The translations under genes were made by a program, and so were the position numbers. A stretch of DNA of 64,000 bases from Salisapilia sapeloensis (Eukaryota; Oomycota; Peronosporomycetes; Peronosporales; Salisapiliaceae): positions 1 to 64,000 of the forward strand of contig JAADVB010000037.1 in NCBI GenBank assembly GCA_023334545.1, read 5' to 3'. Shown piece after piece: positions 9,549-19,149 of the stretch. How positions within the stretch are numbered: position 1 is the stretch's first letter; the number at the start of each line of letters is the position of its first letter. Below the pieces are notes generated by a model that was given only the letters and a program-made list of their open reading frames with translations, searched no databases and had not been told where the DNA came from.

Positions 9549-10502
9549 ATGATAGACTTTGACGTTGATTTTGCCTACCGCAAGATGCCCAGTCGAACGT
9601 CATCTTCCACCTCATTAATCGAGGCGAGCAAAAGTATTACACAGGGTCCTCATCAGCCAACTTCGCGAGAAGTAGCGTGGCTCAGACGCTGTCTTCCGGT
9701 GTTTTACCAGCCCCAATGCGACGTCGATAATGCAAATGAGCTCATCAAAATCTACTTTCGCTTCGAACGAGATGACATGGATGGATCTTTAAAATGCAAG
9801 CTCTGCATCGTCTTTGCTGGTGAAGCTTCTTACAATCGTATCAAGGAGACTGCCCAAAATGCATTTGCGACGCTCCTATACCGGACATTTAATCGTCGCA
9901 CGTACAAGCGGACGGCTGACATCAACTACATGGAGTACAGACATGTGGATTTAGATCCGGATTCGACGGTACCATGGCAGAGTATCTTCACCACCGATCA
10001 CAGTGGAGACCAGCGATGGTCCCAAGGCGCCAAACGCGACGTCCTGAACTGGTTTTCCCTCATGCATCACTACAAGCACAATGTCGAGTACTCAGAGTGG
10101 ACAAAGGTGGCAGATACCCATCGTCCAAAGCTCTACCTGAACACTTGCAACCACATGATCGGGCAGGTAGACAACAATCCAGATCTGGAAAAGTGTGAAT
10201 GGAAGAACTATCCGTTCGAATTGGGTGGAGAAGACGATGCTTTTATCTACGTTGTAGAGCACGTACCGACCAAGTTTAATCTTTATTCGTACGTTTGCTG
10301 CTGGTCTGCTCGGAACGGTGGAGGTTGCTGCGATCGATTTGTGCACCATCCGAATAAGATGCTTAAGAAAGACGAGTGGGCACTTTACTTTGACGAAGAT
10401 CATCCAGTCAGGCGTCTCTCGGCGTCAATATCCAACACGTTTTCCAAGACGCTGCAAGCTGTCCAAGGTCATAGTGCTAAGAGCGAATGTACTCAAGTGT
10501 AA
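9549..10502 (+). CDS. Conserved-looking protein of unknown function
   Basis: Predicted length is 317 residues from ATG 9549; an internal ATG at 9585 (MPSRTSSSTS) is an alternative start. It is rich in aromatic residues and Cys, with blocks such as YVCCWSARNGGGCC, WNYPFEL-like WKNYPFELGGEDD and VEYSEWTKVADTHRP. No signal peptide or membrane segment is seen. The globular composition argues for a real gene, but I cannot assign a family. It converges on the RhoGAP-ELMO gene, with 86 bp between stop codons. Confidence 0.6.
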   Translation: MIDFDVDFAYRKMPSRTSSSTSLIEASKSITQGPHQPTSREVAWLRRCLPVFYQPQCDVDNANELIKIYFRFERDDMDGSLKCKLCIVFAGEASYNRIKETAQNAFATLLYRTFNRRTYKRTADINYMEYRHVDLDPDSTVPWQSIFTTDHSGDQRWSQGAKRDVLNWFSLMHHYKHNVEYSEWTKVADTHRPKLYLNTCNHMIGQVDNNPDLEKCEWKNYPFELGGEDDAFIYVVEHVPTKFNLYSYVCCWSARNGGGCCDRFVHHPNKMLKKDEWALYFDEDHPVRRLSASISNTFSKTLQAVQGHSAKSECTQV

Positions 10503-10588
10503 ACCAAGGACAGCATGTAGACGATGGTTGGCAATAGAACATGAACCAAACTTTATAGAAAGAGAAAGCGTCTGCTTGTCTTGGATGT

Positions 10589-13417
10589 TTAAAAAGCTTG
10601 TGCTCGCTCTTGTGTCTGACGCTTGGTCTCGTGAGTAGTTGCCTCGTCGCTTTCAATCTTATCTGCATGGTCTCCGTCGGCGACTGAAGTGTCTACCCGT
10701 ACTGGACAATACTTGGATGCCTCGGAACCTCGTACCTCGACCCACTTCGTCCACATCTCATGCACGCTTCGTGGACCTTGCTCCAATAGCCACCCCATTT
10801 GACGACGAGTGGCATCCAACACAGGCTGGAAACCCATTTGAGTCGCACCGGAATGGACCCAGTGAAAATCGAGCAGCATGAACGCCATCGAGTGCATCTT
10901 GAAGAACGCGTCGGTATCATCAAAGACGAACCAAAAAGGTGTACGACTCACGCGCTCAGCTACACGTAGCTGAAGTGTGGTTGGAGGCACAAGTGTGTGG
11001 TTACCATCTCCGATGGCAGGAAGCACAAGCTTTGTCGCTTTTTCAGGACTTGCATCGACCATCAGAAGTGACATGAGCATTCGCATGACATTGATGCAGG
11101 CTACGGGGAACGGATATCTGTCACCTCCAGGCTCACAGTTTCTCTCCATCATGCTTTTAGACTTTTCCGGATATTCCTCAAGGAAGTGCACGAGACATTC
11201 GAGTGCAAGTAGTCCGCCACCACGAAAGTTTCCTAGCACATTGTCCGTGTGGAAGCCACTGGACTTCCATTGTGCAGGATCCAGCAGCTCCTCTTTCGTC
11301 ATGTTCATACTACGACTCTCATCTCCGTCTTGATGAAGCAATTGAGTCCTTAATCTCTTTAGGAGGTCCAAGTGAAGTGGGTTGTCTACGTCAATGGTCT
11401 CGGATAGCTTATATCGAACGGTTTCCATCCATGACACTTTCTTCTTGAACACATCCTGACGAATGACGAGTTCATCACGAAAATCTTGCAAGATAAACGA
11501 TTGCTGATCAAAGAGCAAGGAGAGAACGGTGACATTAGCTTCGGTATCACGAGCTATCCGACTCATCGAGCGTCGTTGACTCGACATGAACTCTCGATCG
11601 GGAAGACCGTCATCATCCACAACTGCTACCAAGCGCAATCGAACTGATAACGAGTGCTGGAAGCCGACTGGATACTTGCGGGAACTAGCATCTGCGTACT
11701 CATCTAACGGAAACTCGTGCTTACGTCGGAGTAAGATGGGTGCGAAACAGTGCGCTATGGCATGCGCAGTTAGCCCATTCTTAGTAGCATGAAAAGGCTT
11801 TAAGAGTGTTTTCACGAGGTGGCACAATCGCTCCCAGATCGGTTTGGCATACCAAGGAAGGTCATTTACGAGTACTTTTAAGATCATCGTCTTCTCTTCT
11901 ATCGTCAAATGCTCATTCGACCCGTTTGTACCACACATACGTAGGTTCTGAAGCCGTTCTTCCGTAAGCAAGGAATCAGGAAGTTCCCACAAGTATTGTA
12001 GTAGAATCGCCACGACTTCGTGTGGATCGAGCGTCATGTTTCGAGTAAGACCGCCAAACTCTTCGATATCGTCACGCAACTGCATGACATGATCGGCTTC
12101 CAGATGGACTTGGAAGATACCAGGAGTGTCCAAATGTGTATATAAGTAGCTAAAACAGGCTTCAACAAGGTCTGGCAGACCCATGGCTGTTTCGAAACGA
12201 GCCATGCCACACAGAAACGGGTTGCACATAACATCCGAAAGCTTTGTCCCGAAGATGTAATAGTCTGGATACCCGACTTCTAAGAATCGCAGTACTGCAG
12301 CACTTGCGTCTTCGAGTCGCTTTGAAGTCGCTGCTTGTCGAAGTGTTTCAGCCAAAGGGTTACCGCCTTGGATTGTATCGTATGTCTCGCGAATATGATG
12401 CTCCGACGCAAGTTTTTGAGCTAGCACACCGGTCGTTTCGTCGATTTCACACAGCCGAACGCGTCCGGATGCCATGTCTTCTGAACTGATAAGCTTCGGT
12501 GCTTCTGGTATACTAGCGTCCGCACGTGGTTTGGGCATAGGTTTCGAGAACGGAAGTTCGGACGGGTCTTCGTCGAGTCGCATATCATCGATGACAAACG
12601 AAAACGGTAGATCGTCAAGAAAAGATATTAGATGCAAGAACATCTTCACGTCATCACGCTGACGGAAGAGTGCGTACTCATGGTAGTACGACGTTAAGAG
12701 CCCAATGTTGGTTTCTGCGAGGATGAATCCTAACGACGCTCGCAACGCATGCATGTTCATAGCTTGACGAAGGAATGACCTTGCTTTTCCAATGTCCGTT
12801 TGGACATTCACGACGGAGTTTGCAGACCGGACGGCTGCAAAGTACGCACGTACGTGACGCGGTAACTCGGCCTCAACACTTGACGTTACAACTTCTTCCA
12901 TTTTACTTGCAGATTTCCTAGTATTCTTGGATGCACTTTGCAGCGCTTCCAAAGCCTGTCGATACCGAAGTGCTTCAACGCGTGTACAAGTCCATTTGAC
13001 GATACCAAAGAACTGGACCGTAGTGGACGGATCGACGTCTTCAATGTCCACAGCTTGTTGCTGGTCGAGTGGAAGAAGGCCGTGATGCACACATCGATCC
13101 AAGTGTGTACATACCGTATTCACCATCGAGATATTGTCGTTTAAAAGAGTGTGAAACTTCCTCTCTTCTGTGCCTTCCATGATCGCAGCACCCAATTCAG
13201 AGTGCTCATTTTGCTCGACAGTATCTTCTTGAGCATGCGCAAATTCCAGAAGTGCACTGATGGATGCATCTAGTTCATCCAGCAACGCATTGCGCTGACT
13301 TTTGGCGAGATCATGAACCCTTGCTTGTTGACGCTGACGCTCTTCTTGTATACTTTCATTCACTTCCGGATCTTCACCAAGAAGGAACGACCCGAGCTTA
13401 TTTAATAAAGAAGACAT
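10589..13417 (-). CDS. RhoGAP-ELMO two-domain GTPase regulator
   Basis: The protein has 942 residues, ATG at 13417, no intron. Residues 1-300 are helical with no recognised domain. Residues about 385-585 match the RhoGAP fold: GIFQVHLEADHVMQLRDDIE, then DPHEVVAILLQYLWELPDSL and AHAIAHCFAPILLRR. Residues about 690-890 match an ELMO domain: W717KSSGF, NFRGGGLLALECLVHFLEE, YPFPVACINVMRMLMSLL, MGFQPVLDATRRQM. RhoGAPs stimulate Rho/Rac/Cdc42 GTP hydrolysis; ELMO-domain (ELMOD) proteins act on ARF/ARL GTPases. The arginine finger of RhoGAPs, expected right after GIF, is Gln436 here, while the ELMO FRG arginine (R732) is kept. I infer a mainly ARF/ARL-directed GAP or a Rho-binding scaffold. Confidence 0.8.
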   Translation of the reverse strand: MSSLLNKLGSFLLGEDPEVNESIQEERQRQQARVHDLAKSQRNALLDELDASISALLEFAHAQEDTVEQNEHSELGAAIMEGTEERKFHTLLNDNISMVNTVCTHLDRCVHHGLLPLDQQQAVDIEDVDPSTTVQFFGIVKWTCTRVEALRYRQALEALQSASKNTRKSASKMEEVVTSSVEAELPRHVRAYFAAVRSANSVVNVQTDIGKARSFLRQAMNMHALRASLGFILAETNIGLLTSYYHEYALFRQRDDVKMFLHLISFLDDLPFSFVIDDMRLDEDPSELPFSKPMPKPRADASIPEAPKLISSEDMASGRVRLCEIDETTGVLAQKLASEHHIRETYDTIQGGNPLAETLRQAATSKRLEDASAAVLRFLEVGYPDYYIFGTKLSDVMCNPFLCGMARFETAMGLPDLVEACFSYLYTHLDTPGIFQVHLEADHVMQLRDDIEEFGGLTRNMTLDPHEVVAILLQYLWELPDSLLTEERLQNLRMCGTNGSNEHLTIEEKTMILKVLVNDLPWYAKPIWERLCHLVKTLLKPFHATKNGLTAHAIAHCFAPILLRRKHEFPLDEYADASSRKYPVGFQHSLSVRLRLVAVVDDDGLPDREFMSSQRRSMSRIARDTEANVTVLSLLFDQQSFILQDFRDELVIRQDVFKKKVSWMETVRYKLSETIDVDNPLHLDLLKRLRTQLLHQDGDESRSMNMTKEELLDPAQWKSSGFHTDNVLGNFRGGGLLALECLVHFLEEYPEKSKSMMERNCEPGGDRYPFPVACINVMRMLMSLLMVDASPEKATKLVLPAIGDGNHTLVPPTTLQLRVAERVSRTPFWFVFDDTDAFFKMHSMAFMLLDFHWVHSGATQMGFQPVLDATRRQMGWLLEQGPRSVHEMWTKWVEVRGSEASKYCPVRVDTSVADGDHADKIESDEATTHETKRQTQERAQAF

Positions 13418-13652
13418 CGATTTGCAGCCGTCTTGGAAAGATATAGAGTGAATGTTCCGACAAGACTCTCCCGATCGAAGCGTCGTGTCTCTTCATTGCG
13501 TCTGCTGAGACCAAGATGTGGATATTACGACGGTTGACAGTACCTAAAACACCTAACTTCAATATTGAAGTAGTCTACGTAATCAATGTCAACGATAAGC
13601 CAATCGGAAGGCCAAAGATTTCCACGACATTTGCCGATCTTCCACCACATTA

Positions 13653-13667
13653 GCACATTCCTCTTTG
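13653..13667 (+). promoter_or_regulatory. Oomycete-type initiator element
   Basis: GCACATTCCTCTTTG closely follows the published oomycete Inr plus flanking region pattern (GCTCATTYYNCAWTTT) and ends 6 bp before the ATG at 13674. It would imply a very short leader. Confidence 0.4.
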
Positions 13668-13673
13668 ATAAGC

Positions 13674-14639
13674 ATGGAGAAAATGTCGCTTTCGCTTCTG
13701 CTTTCTGTAGTGCTTGCCACGCTCACGACATCTATCGATGCGTTTCGTGCCCATCCGCCCATCATTGGTATGATGGCACATCCATTCACAGGTCATGGAG
13801 AATACATCGCTGCTTCGTACGTCAAGTGGGTCGAGAGTGCTGGTGGCCGCGTCGTTCCGATCCCATACCAAGCATCGGACGAGTATTTGCGTACACTTGT
13901 TCCCCAACTGAATGGCATCCTATTCCCTGGAGGCGGTGCTGCTTTGAGCCCTGCTGCACAGACTGCGTATGACATTGCGATTGAGCTGAATGACAAAGGC
14001 ATTCACTATCCTATTTGGGGCACATGCCTTGGCTTCGAGTGGCTTCTACAGATCACGTCCGATGACGTAAATTCGTTAAACTCTGGTTTGGAGTCCGAGA
14101 ACATTAGTCTCCCGCTTAACTTTACAGATAAAGCGCATGAGAGCCGATTGTTCTCGAGAGCGAGTGACGAGATCATGGAAATATTCGCTTCTAAGCCAGT
14201 GACGATGAATAACCATGGACTAGGCATGACACCAGAGAGGTTTGAGTCATACTCCTCGCTGACGAGCTTCTACGACGTGCTTTCTCTCAACAATGACGAT
14301 GCCGGTGTTACGTTCATTTCCACTATAGAGGCCAAAAAGTATCCCTTTTACGCTGTCCAGTTCCATCCGGAGAAGAACATGTTTGAGCTAGGTGAGTTCC
14401 CGGATGGAATACAATACGAAGACATCAACCACTCGGAAGAAGCCATCTTGGTTTCTCAATATCTTGCCAATTTTTTCCTCTCGGAAGCTCGGAAGAATGA
14501 GCTGCACTTTGATGACCCTCGCGTGGAACATAAGTCGCTTATTTACAACTACAAGACGAACACCATGGCTGATCCGGTGTTCGTCCAAGTCTACTTCTTT
14601 AAGCATGATGAACATATGAGCTACTGGCGGATGGAGTAA
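13674..14639 (+). CDS. GGH: Gamma-glutamyl hydrolase (folate polyglutamate hydrolase)
   Basis: The protein has 321 residues from ATG 13674, with a signal peptide (hydrophobic run to about residue 20). It belongs to peptidase family C26, which trims poly-gamma-glutamate from folates in lysosome/vacuole or outside the cell. Motifs seen: IIGMMAHPF at the mature N terminus, GILFPGGGAAL, the nucleophile elbow WGTCLGFEWL with Cys118, and the catalytic His in AVQFHPEKN. Length matches animal and plant enzymes (about 310-350). Four or more NxS/T sites suit a secretory protein. It shares a 256-bp divergent upstream region with the RhoGAP-ELMO gene and ends 43 bp from the convergent neighbour. Confidence 0.92.
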   Translation: MEKMSLSLLLSVVLATLTTSIDAFRAHPPIIGMMAHPFTGHGEYIAASYVKWVESAGGRVVPIPYQASDEYLRTLVPQLNGILFPGGGAALSPAAQTAYDIAIELNDKGIHYPIWGTCLGFEWLLQITSDDVNSLNSGLESENISLPLNFTDKAHESRLFSRASDEIMEIFASKPVTMNNHGLGMTPERFESYSSLTSFYDVLSLNNDDAGVTFISTIEAKKYPFYAVQFHPEKNMFELGEFPDGIQYEDINHSEEAILVSQYLANFFLSEARKNELHFDDPRVEHKSLIYNYKTNTMADPVFVQVYFFKHDEHMSYWRME

Positions 14640-14682
14640 TGGAAATAACAAAGAATCTTTTTGATTTGGATGAGCTTGTTTC

Positions 14683-15489
14683 TTACAGCACCTCGGTGAG
14701 GATGAAACGAGCTTGACCTTCCTGGAGGTTTGTTGCTTGGATGCGGAAGGCTCCAGCAGTTAGGACCATATCCTCTGCTGCTGCCGAGTTCCAAGTTCTA
14801 TCGTCCTTTACGTTACCATTGGACACTTGGACGCTTGCATTGTCAAGTGCAACCATGACGGCATCCGACGCGAGGTCCAAGCTGATGGATTCAACGTCCT
14901 TCGTCAGAACGAGACTGTAGACACGACAGCGGGGTACTTCATTCAACTTTTCCACACCAGTCACGCTCTCGTGAGCGGGAAGATCGCTTGATAAAGCGAT
15001 TTTCGGCTCGTCTCGAGCAACCTCCACTTCAATAATCTGCATCGGATCGTTCAGTGTCTGCACAACGTGGATGCGGCGGTCGACTGGATGGTCTCGGCAG
15101 AAGACCTCTCCTTTCTTCTTCTGCAGTGGCTGCCAATCCTGGTCTTTAGAGCACTCACGAGCATTCAAGCCCGACGCAGCAATGTAGACACCGTAGCGAA
15201 CATGCTGATGCCTATCCTGAGCGTAAGTATGTGCGTCCTGCTACGTCAGAATAAGATTGTACCATTTGCAGGTTGTTTGCGGAGGAAATTGGACGTTCAC
15301 AAGACGAGCAAAGTCGTTCACCCATCGCTGCTTGTGCAGAGGTTCGTCGTCAACGGGAATAAATCTATCTGGGTCGCTACCGTCCATATTTAGTTGGGAG
15401 AATATTCGAAACTGAGTCAGATCATATTCGTTATTCAAATTTTTTATTACAGACACCAGTAGCGATTGGCTCTTTCGGAAGTTGTGCAT
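14683..15489 (-). CDS. Two-exon protein of unknown function
   Basis: Exon 1 is 15263-15489 (ATG at 15489, stop codon directly upstream), exon 2 is 14683-15211. Removing a 51-nt GT-AG intron joins the frame as TTCKW|HQHVRYGVYIAASG, giving 251 residues. The second half looks like a beta-rich globular domain: RCRVYSLVLTKDVESISLDL, AVMVALDNASVQVSNG and FRIQATNLQEGQARFILTEVL. No signal peptide or membrane segment is visible. I do not recognise a family. The intron ends at GATAG; a nearby CTCAG would break the frame. Confidence 0.6.
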
Positions 15490-16213
15490 GACTTATGCTG
15501 CTTATATGTGGCAACATGTCCGTTAAGAATTTATCCAGTAGCTACATCTTGCTCTTCCAACTCCTATTGACTTATGTCTATCGGTCATGCTTCCAAAACC
15601 GCTCTGTTTCGACCACCGGAGAAATGTTCGATCAGTCGTCGTCAAGAATTTTGTCTTCAAGCATTTTGTACTCAGGTGGACCAGAGATATGACGCGCTCA
15701 TCCGACGAGACACGCCAGGACCCGATCTTAGAGCCGTAAGCGGCTCGACCAGGAGCTCATCCAAACTGCTTATGGGTATCCTGCATTAAAAACAAGTGTC
15801 CGCTCCGTTCAAATCATTTCAGCGGCAAAAGGGTCTAAAATCAAGTCAACTGCTTCAAAATACTCGCAGCGTTTGTGTATGCATGGGCTGATGTGACTAA
15901 CCCCACGCATATAGCCGTCTCGAATCAGGCAAGCATATACCGTGCTTGGCGCTTTATGCGCGAGCGATAGTGTACCTCTGTCATCTATATTCAAGTGGTT
16001 ATCAATGTAAAGAGCGCAACGTCAAGTCCAGTGACGTACACTTCCCGCCGAAAATCTGTTTGTTGATGGACGAGCAAGACACAGTTCAATTTCGTATACT
16101 TGCACAATCGAACGCTTCCGCCTCTTTTATAACGGCTTCGAAACCTTTCAGTCGCTACTGATCTCTACACCACGCACGCGACACCTCTCAGCGCACTAAA
16201 CTTTTCGTCGTAC
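15490..16213. other. Intergenic region, no supported gene
   Basis: This 724-bp stretch lies between two divergent genes. Short open frames of 60-71 codons occur on the plus strand but have no domain, no good context and no splicing model that extends them. It probably holds the two promoters. Confidence 0.5.
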
Positions 16214-17287
16214 ATGGAGCACGCAGGGCGTGATACGGCCGTCTGCAACGTCTCCGAGGACGGAGGCATGGAGCGAGACATTGACATGGAGATTGCCGAG
16301 TACCAGCGCCGGAAAAATAGCAGAGTCGCCACGCCAGTCACTCATGGCCACAGCTATCGGAGAGAGGTGCCAAAGTTCGAGCCCAAGCGGACCATGTCCC
16401 AGCGCATGCTATCTCGAGCGCGCGAAGCCAACAAGTCACAGCCCGTACAGCGGAACTTTGATCTGCAGCGAACTCATAGCTTCCGGACCAAAGTCATGGA
16501 GAAACGCCCGACGAGAGATCCGGAAGTGGATTCTCGATCCAGTTCGTCGAGCGGATCTGGCTCGAGCATGTCGTGTGCCCAGCGTTTGGAAGCTCGTATC
16601 CATAAGAAGCAGGAAAAAGGACACAGTCACACGTCACCAGGACACTCGAGCAATCGGCACACGTACCCGTCCAAGTCTCTCCAGAAGCTGGAAGCGAGGC
16701 TCTCTCAGCTCTCAGTCGATACGGATCACCAGGAGACCAGACAGTCAGCTCGTGTTGTACGAGAACGCTTAGCGTCCGTCCTGGATACGCCAGCAAAGGA
16801 GCCGACGCACCAGTCTTCTTCCAACCCTGGTGTCTTTTTCAAGTTTGAAGGACCGCCATCGGGTTCTGGATCGAATAATCGTCCACGACGCATTACAACA
16901 GCCGACTCTACCGTCCAGGAGAATCGTCAACGGACCAACAGTACTTTGCACCTGGCGAATCTGTCACCAGAAGGCGTGGAGCACAAGTATCAAAAGCTAG
17001 CGAATCAATTGGGCGAGATTGAGACTGTCGTGGAAGGCATGGAAGCTTGCCTTGGAGCAGCAGCCTTGCGATCTCTAACGCACGAGATTCTATATGAGTT
17101 GGAAGGATTGGAGAAATCGACGGAGCGAATTCGGTCGCAAGGCGCCTCGCTGCTCATGGCATCAATGAACGCAGTAAGAGGGCAGACTGAGTTGGAGCAA
17201 CGAGTGAGGCGACTTGTGTCACGTAGTAGTGCAGCTCAAGCGCGTATGAAGCTAGTCGAGTCGGCGATTCGACGAATGGTTGTATAA
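16214..17287 (+). CDS. Basic Ser-rich protein with C-terminal coiled coil, unknown
   Basis: The protein has 357 residues from ATG 16214. The first 250 residues are polar and basic, with Ser tracts and several short repeats of QRLEARIHKKQ / QKLEARLSQL type, and little predicted order. Residues about 265-357 form a helical, probably coiled-coil, domain (EHKYQKLANQLGEIETVVEG, LTHEILYELEGLEKSTERI, LEQRVRRLVSRSSAAQARMK). This architecture is typical of cytoskeleton- or centrosome-associated adaptors, but no family was recognised. It converges on the zinc-repeat gene with 110 bp between stops. Confidence 0.65.
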   Translation: MEHAGRDTAVCNVSEDGGMERDIDMEIAEYQRRKNSRVATPVTHGHSYRREVPKFEPKRTMSQRMLSRAREANKSQPVQRNFDLQRTHSFRTKVMEKRPTRDPEVDSRSSSSSGSGSSMSCAQRLEARIHKKQEKGHSHTSPGHSSNRHTYPSKSLQKLEARLSQLSVDTDHQETRQSARVVRERLASVLDTPAKEPTHQSSSNPGVFFKFEGPPSGSGSNNRPRRITTADSTVQENRQRTNSTLHLANLSPEGVEHKYQKLANQLGEIETVVEGMEACLGAAALRSLTHEILYELEGLEKSTERIRSQGASLLMASMNAVRGQTELEQRVRRLVSRSSAAQARMKLVESAIRRMVV

Positions 17288-17397
17288 TTTTTGTAGTGGG
17301 GATCAAGAGGCAGGACCATGCCGAGGGGGTGCGTAAGGAGAAAAGAAAGGATTTTTGGATGGACATTTAATTAAACGCATGCATGGATTGTCGTACA

Positions 17398-18489
17398 CTA
17401 GTTCAGCGAGTTCTCTCGACCGTGCTTGATGCAGTAGCCGTTCTTCTGCACCCACTTATCGCACCCGCCGACCTTACACTTGATACCGCCGCCATGACCA
17501 CGACACAAACCTCGCGACTGGCTGCTCTTCGGGCAGTCCGGGTGCTTACATCGAGCACCTCCGCCATGAGCCTTGCACAAGCCCCTCGACTGGGCCGTTT
17601 TATCGCAATTCTCATACGAGCACGGGGTCCCACCGCCATGTGCGATACATTTGCGGTTGGCCTGTGCACTTTTGGTACAATTCGGATGGGAACATCGCTT
17701 TCCGCCGCCATGGGTACGGCAGAGGCCTCTAGATCGAGCAATGTTATTGCAGTTGGCGTACCGGCACAGTCGACCTGTACGCAATGCGGCTGTGTTTGCC
17801 GACGACGCACTGGACAATAGGCCCAAAGCGCCGTCATCTTCTGATACGGACGACGTGCTAGACGACCTTTGGCGCATGTTTAAGTAGGAGACACCGGGAA
17901 GCGACTGCGAGTGCACGAGACCGACGGAATGCGGTGGTGTGGTCGACGTTGCGAGTGTCGACTGTCGAGTGTCCTCCTCCTCCTGGTTCCACGAGTCCGA
18001 GACGTCAGACGATGTACGCAGCGATAGCGGTGGCGGTCGCATATCGTTCACGTAAAAAGACTGGAAAGAGGGTAAGCGGGGACTGTCATTCGTGAACGGG
18101 TTATTACTTCCTTGGAAGAATGAAGGTGACGGCGCGGACTGCGCAGTGGCATGCGGGAACTGCGCGTGACGGTCATCACCGCGGCGCTTGCCGAGCGACT
18201 GCTGTCGTTCCATGGGTCGCATCTGCGACGTGTCGATCGGGACCGGCATCGACCGTGGCGCGGCGGACACCAATGGTCGCACTTGGTTCGTGGAGTCGAC
18301 GATGGAGAAGGGCGGCGCCTGCTTGAAGGTCTCTGCTTGGGCCATGGGCGCAGGGTTGGCCATGATTTGATCCCGCGTGCGCTGCCAATCCATATCCTCG
18401 AAGACAAGTGGGCGACCGACGGCTAATTCAAGAGTGGCGGCTACAGCGTAGGTCGTGGCAAAAAATAGTCTGGACGGGCTTTGTAACAT
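17398..18489 (-). CDS. Tandem HGGG zinc-repeat protein (often mislabelled WRKY19-like)
   Basis: The protein has 363 residues, ATG at 18489. Residues 1-235 are low-complexity and Ser/Pro-rich with QTFKQAPPF and many polar tracts. From about residue 238 there are five tandem units of 23-24 residues with the pattern C-x4-C-x9-C-x2-H-GGG, such as CRYANC...CRTHGGG and CSYENC...CKAHGGG; the last unit ends in HGREN. Each unit offers three Cys and one His for metal binding. Such repeats are abundant in oomycetes and share short similarity with part of plant WRKY19, but no WRKYGQK core is present, so that name is misleading. Probably a nuclear or nucleic-acid-binding protein; function unproven. Confidence 0.8.
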   Translation of the reverse strand: MLQSPSRLFFATTYAVAATLELAVGRPLVFEDMDWQRTRDQIMANPAPMAQAETFKQAPPFSIVDSTNQVRPLVSAAPRSMPVPIDTSQMRPMERQQSLGKRRGDDRHAQFPHATAQSAPSPSFFQGSNNPFTNDSPRLPSFQSFYVNDMRPPPLSLRTSSDVSDSWNQEEEDTRQSTLATSTTPPHSVGLVHSQSLPGVSYLNMRQRSSSTSSVSEDDGALGLLSSASSANTAALRTGRLCRYANCNNIARSRGLCRTHGGGKRCSHPNCTKSAQANRKCIAHGGGTPCSYENCDKTAQSRGLCKAHGGGARCKHPDCPKSSQSRGLCRGHGGGIKCKVGGCDKWVQKNGYCIKHGRENSLN

Positions 18490-19149
18490 CTTGAGACAGA
18501 CAGGTGAAATGTGTTTATAACGGGTTTGGATTAAAGGAGGCCGAGAGGAGAAGCTTTCGTCATAGAGAGACGATGATGTGTTGCGAGGTAAGGATATCGA
18601 CGAGGTAGACGAACGGTGAGAGAGGGAAAGACCTAGAAAACCGAGGTTTCCAGTGACTCGTCGACCCTAGACAGTCGTTCGATCTGATAACGCTCCCGAC
18701 CGGTCAAAACACGGGAGATAGAAAAGCTGTGCATCAATCGACGTCCTACTCTTTCTGAGTATGCGTGCTGGTCGAGGTACAAGATGGAGGAAGGAAAAAG
18801 CGTCAGCTTCTCATCGATCGGTCTCGATGACTTTAAAGGAGGAAAGAGGTCGATGCGAGGCATAAACTTGTTTTGACTTGGAAAAAGAACCAGGTGGGTA
18901 TGAAGCGGTTCTATGCACACGCTAGGTAGATGCGCATGAAAAGTGCATGCTGTCGGCGCTCTTAACGACAAATTATGGCTTTGCTTTCACCATCCGCTCA
19001 GCGGATCGACAAGAGACGCGGCAGATTTATTCTGGTTTCTCTTGAGCTACTTGCTTGGCACCCTCTTTTAATAATCTGCCACCATTTAGTCTAAAAACGC
19101 CAAATAATGCCACTTTTGAAAAATGTCCGATTTATTCTGGATATTTTCG
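18490..19149. other. Intergenic region, no supported gene
   Basis: The 660 bp between two minus-strand genes contain the promoter of the zinc-repeat gene and the 3' flank of the esterase gene. A 112-codon open frame at 18633-18971 (minus) lacks any recognisable feature and is not called. Confidence 0.5.

Noticed and set aside
17398-18489. WRKY transcription factor
   Set aside because: There is no WRKYGQK heptapeptide; only the Cys/His HGGG repeats, which such annotations are based on.
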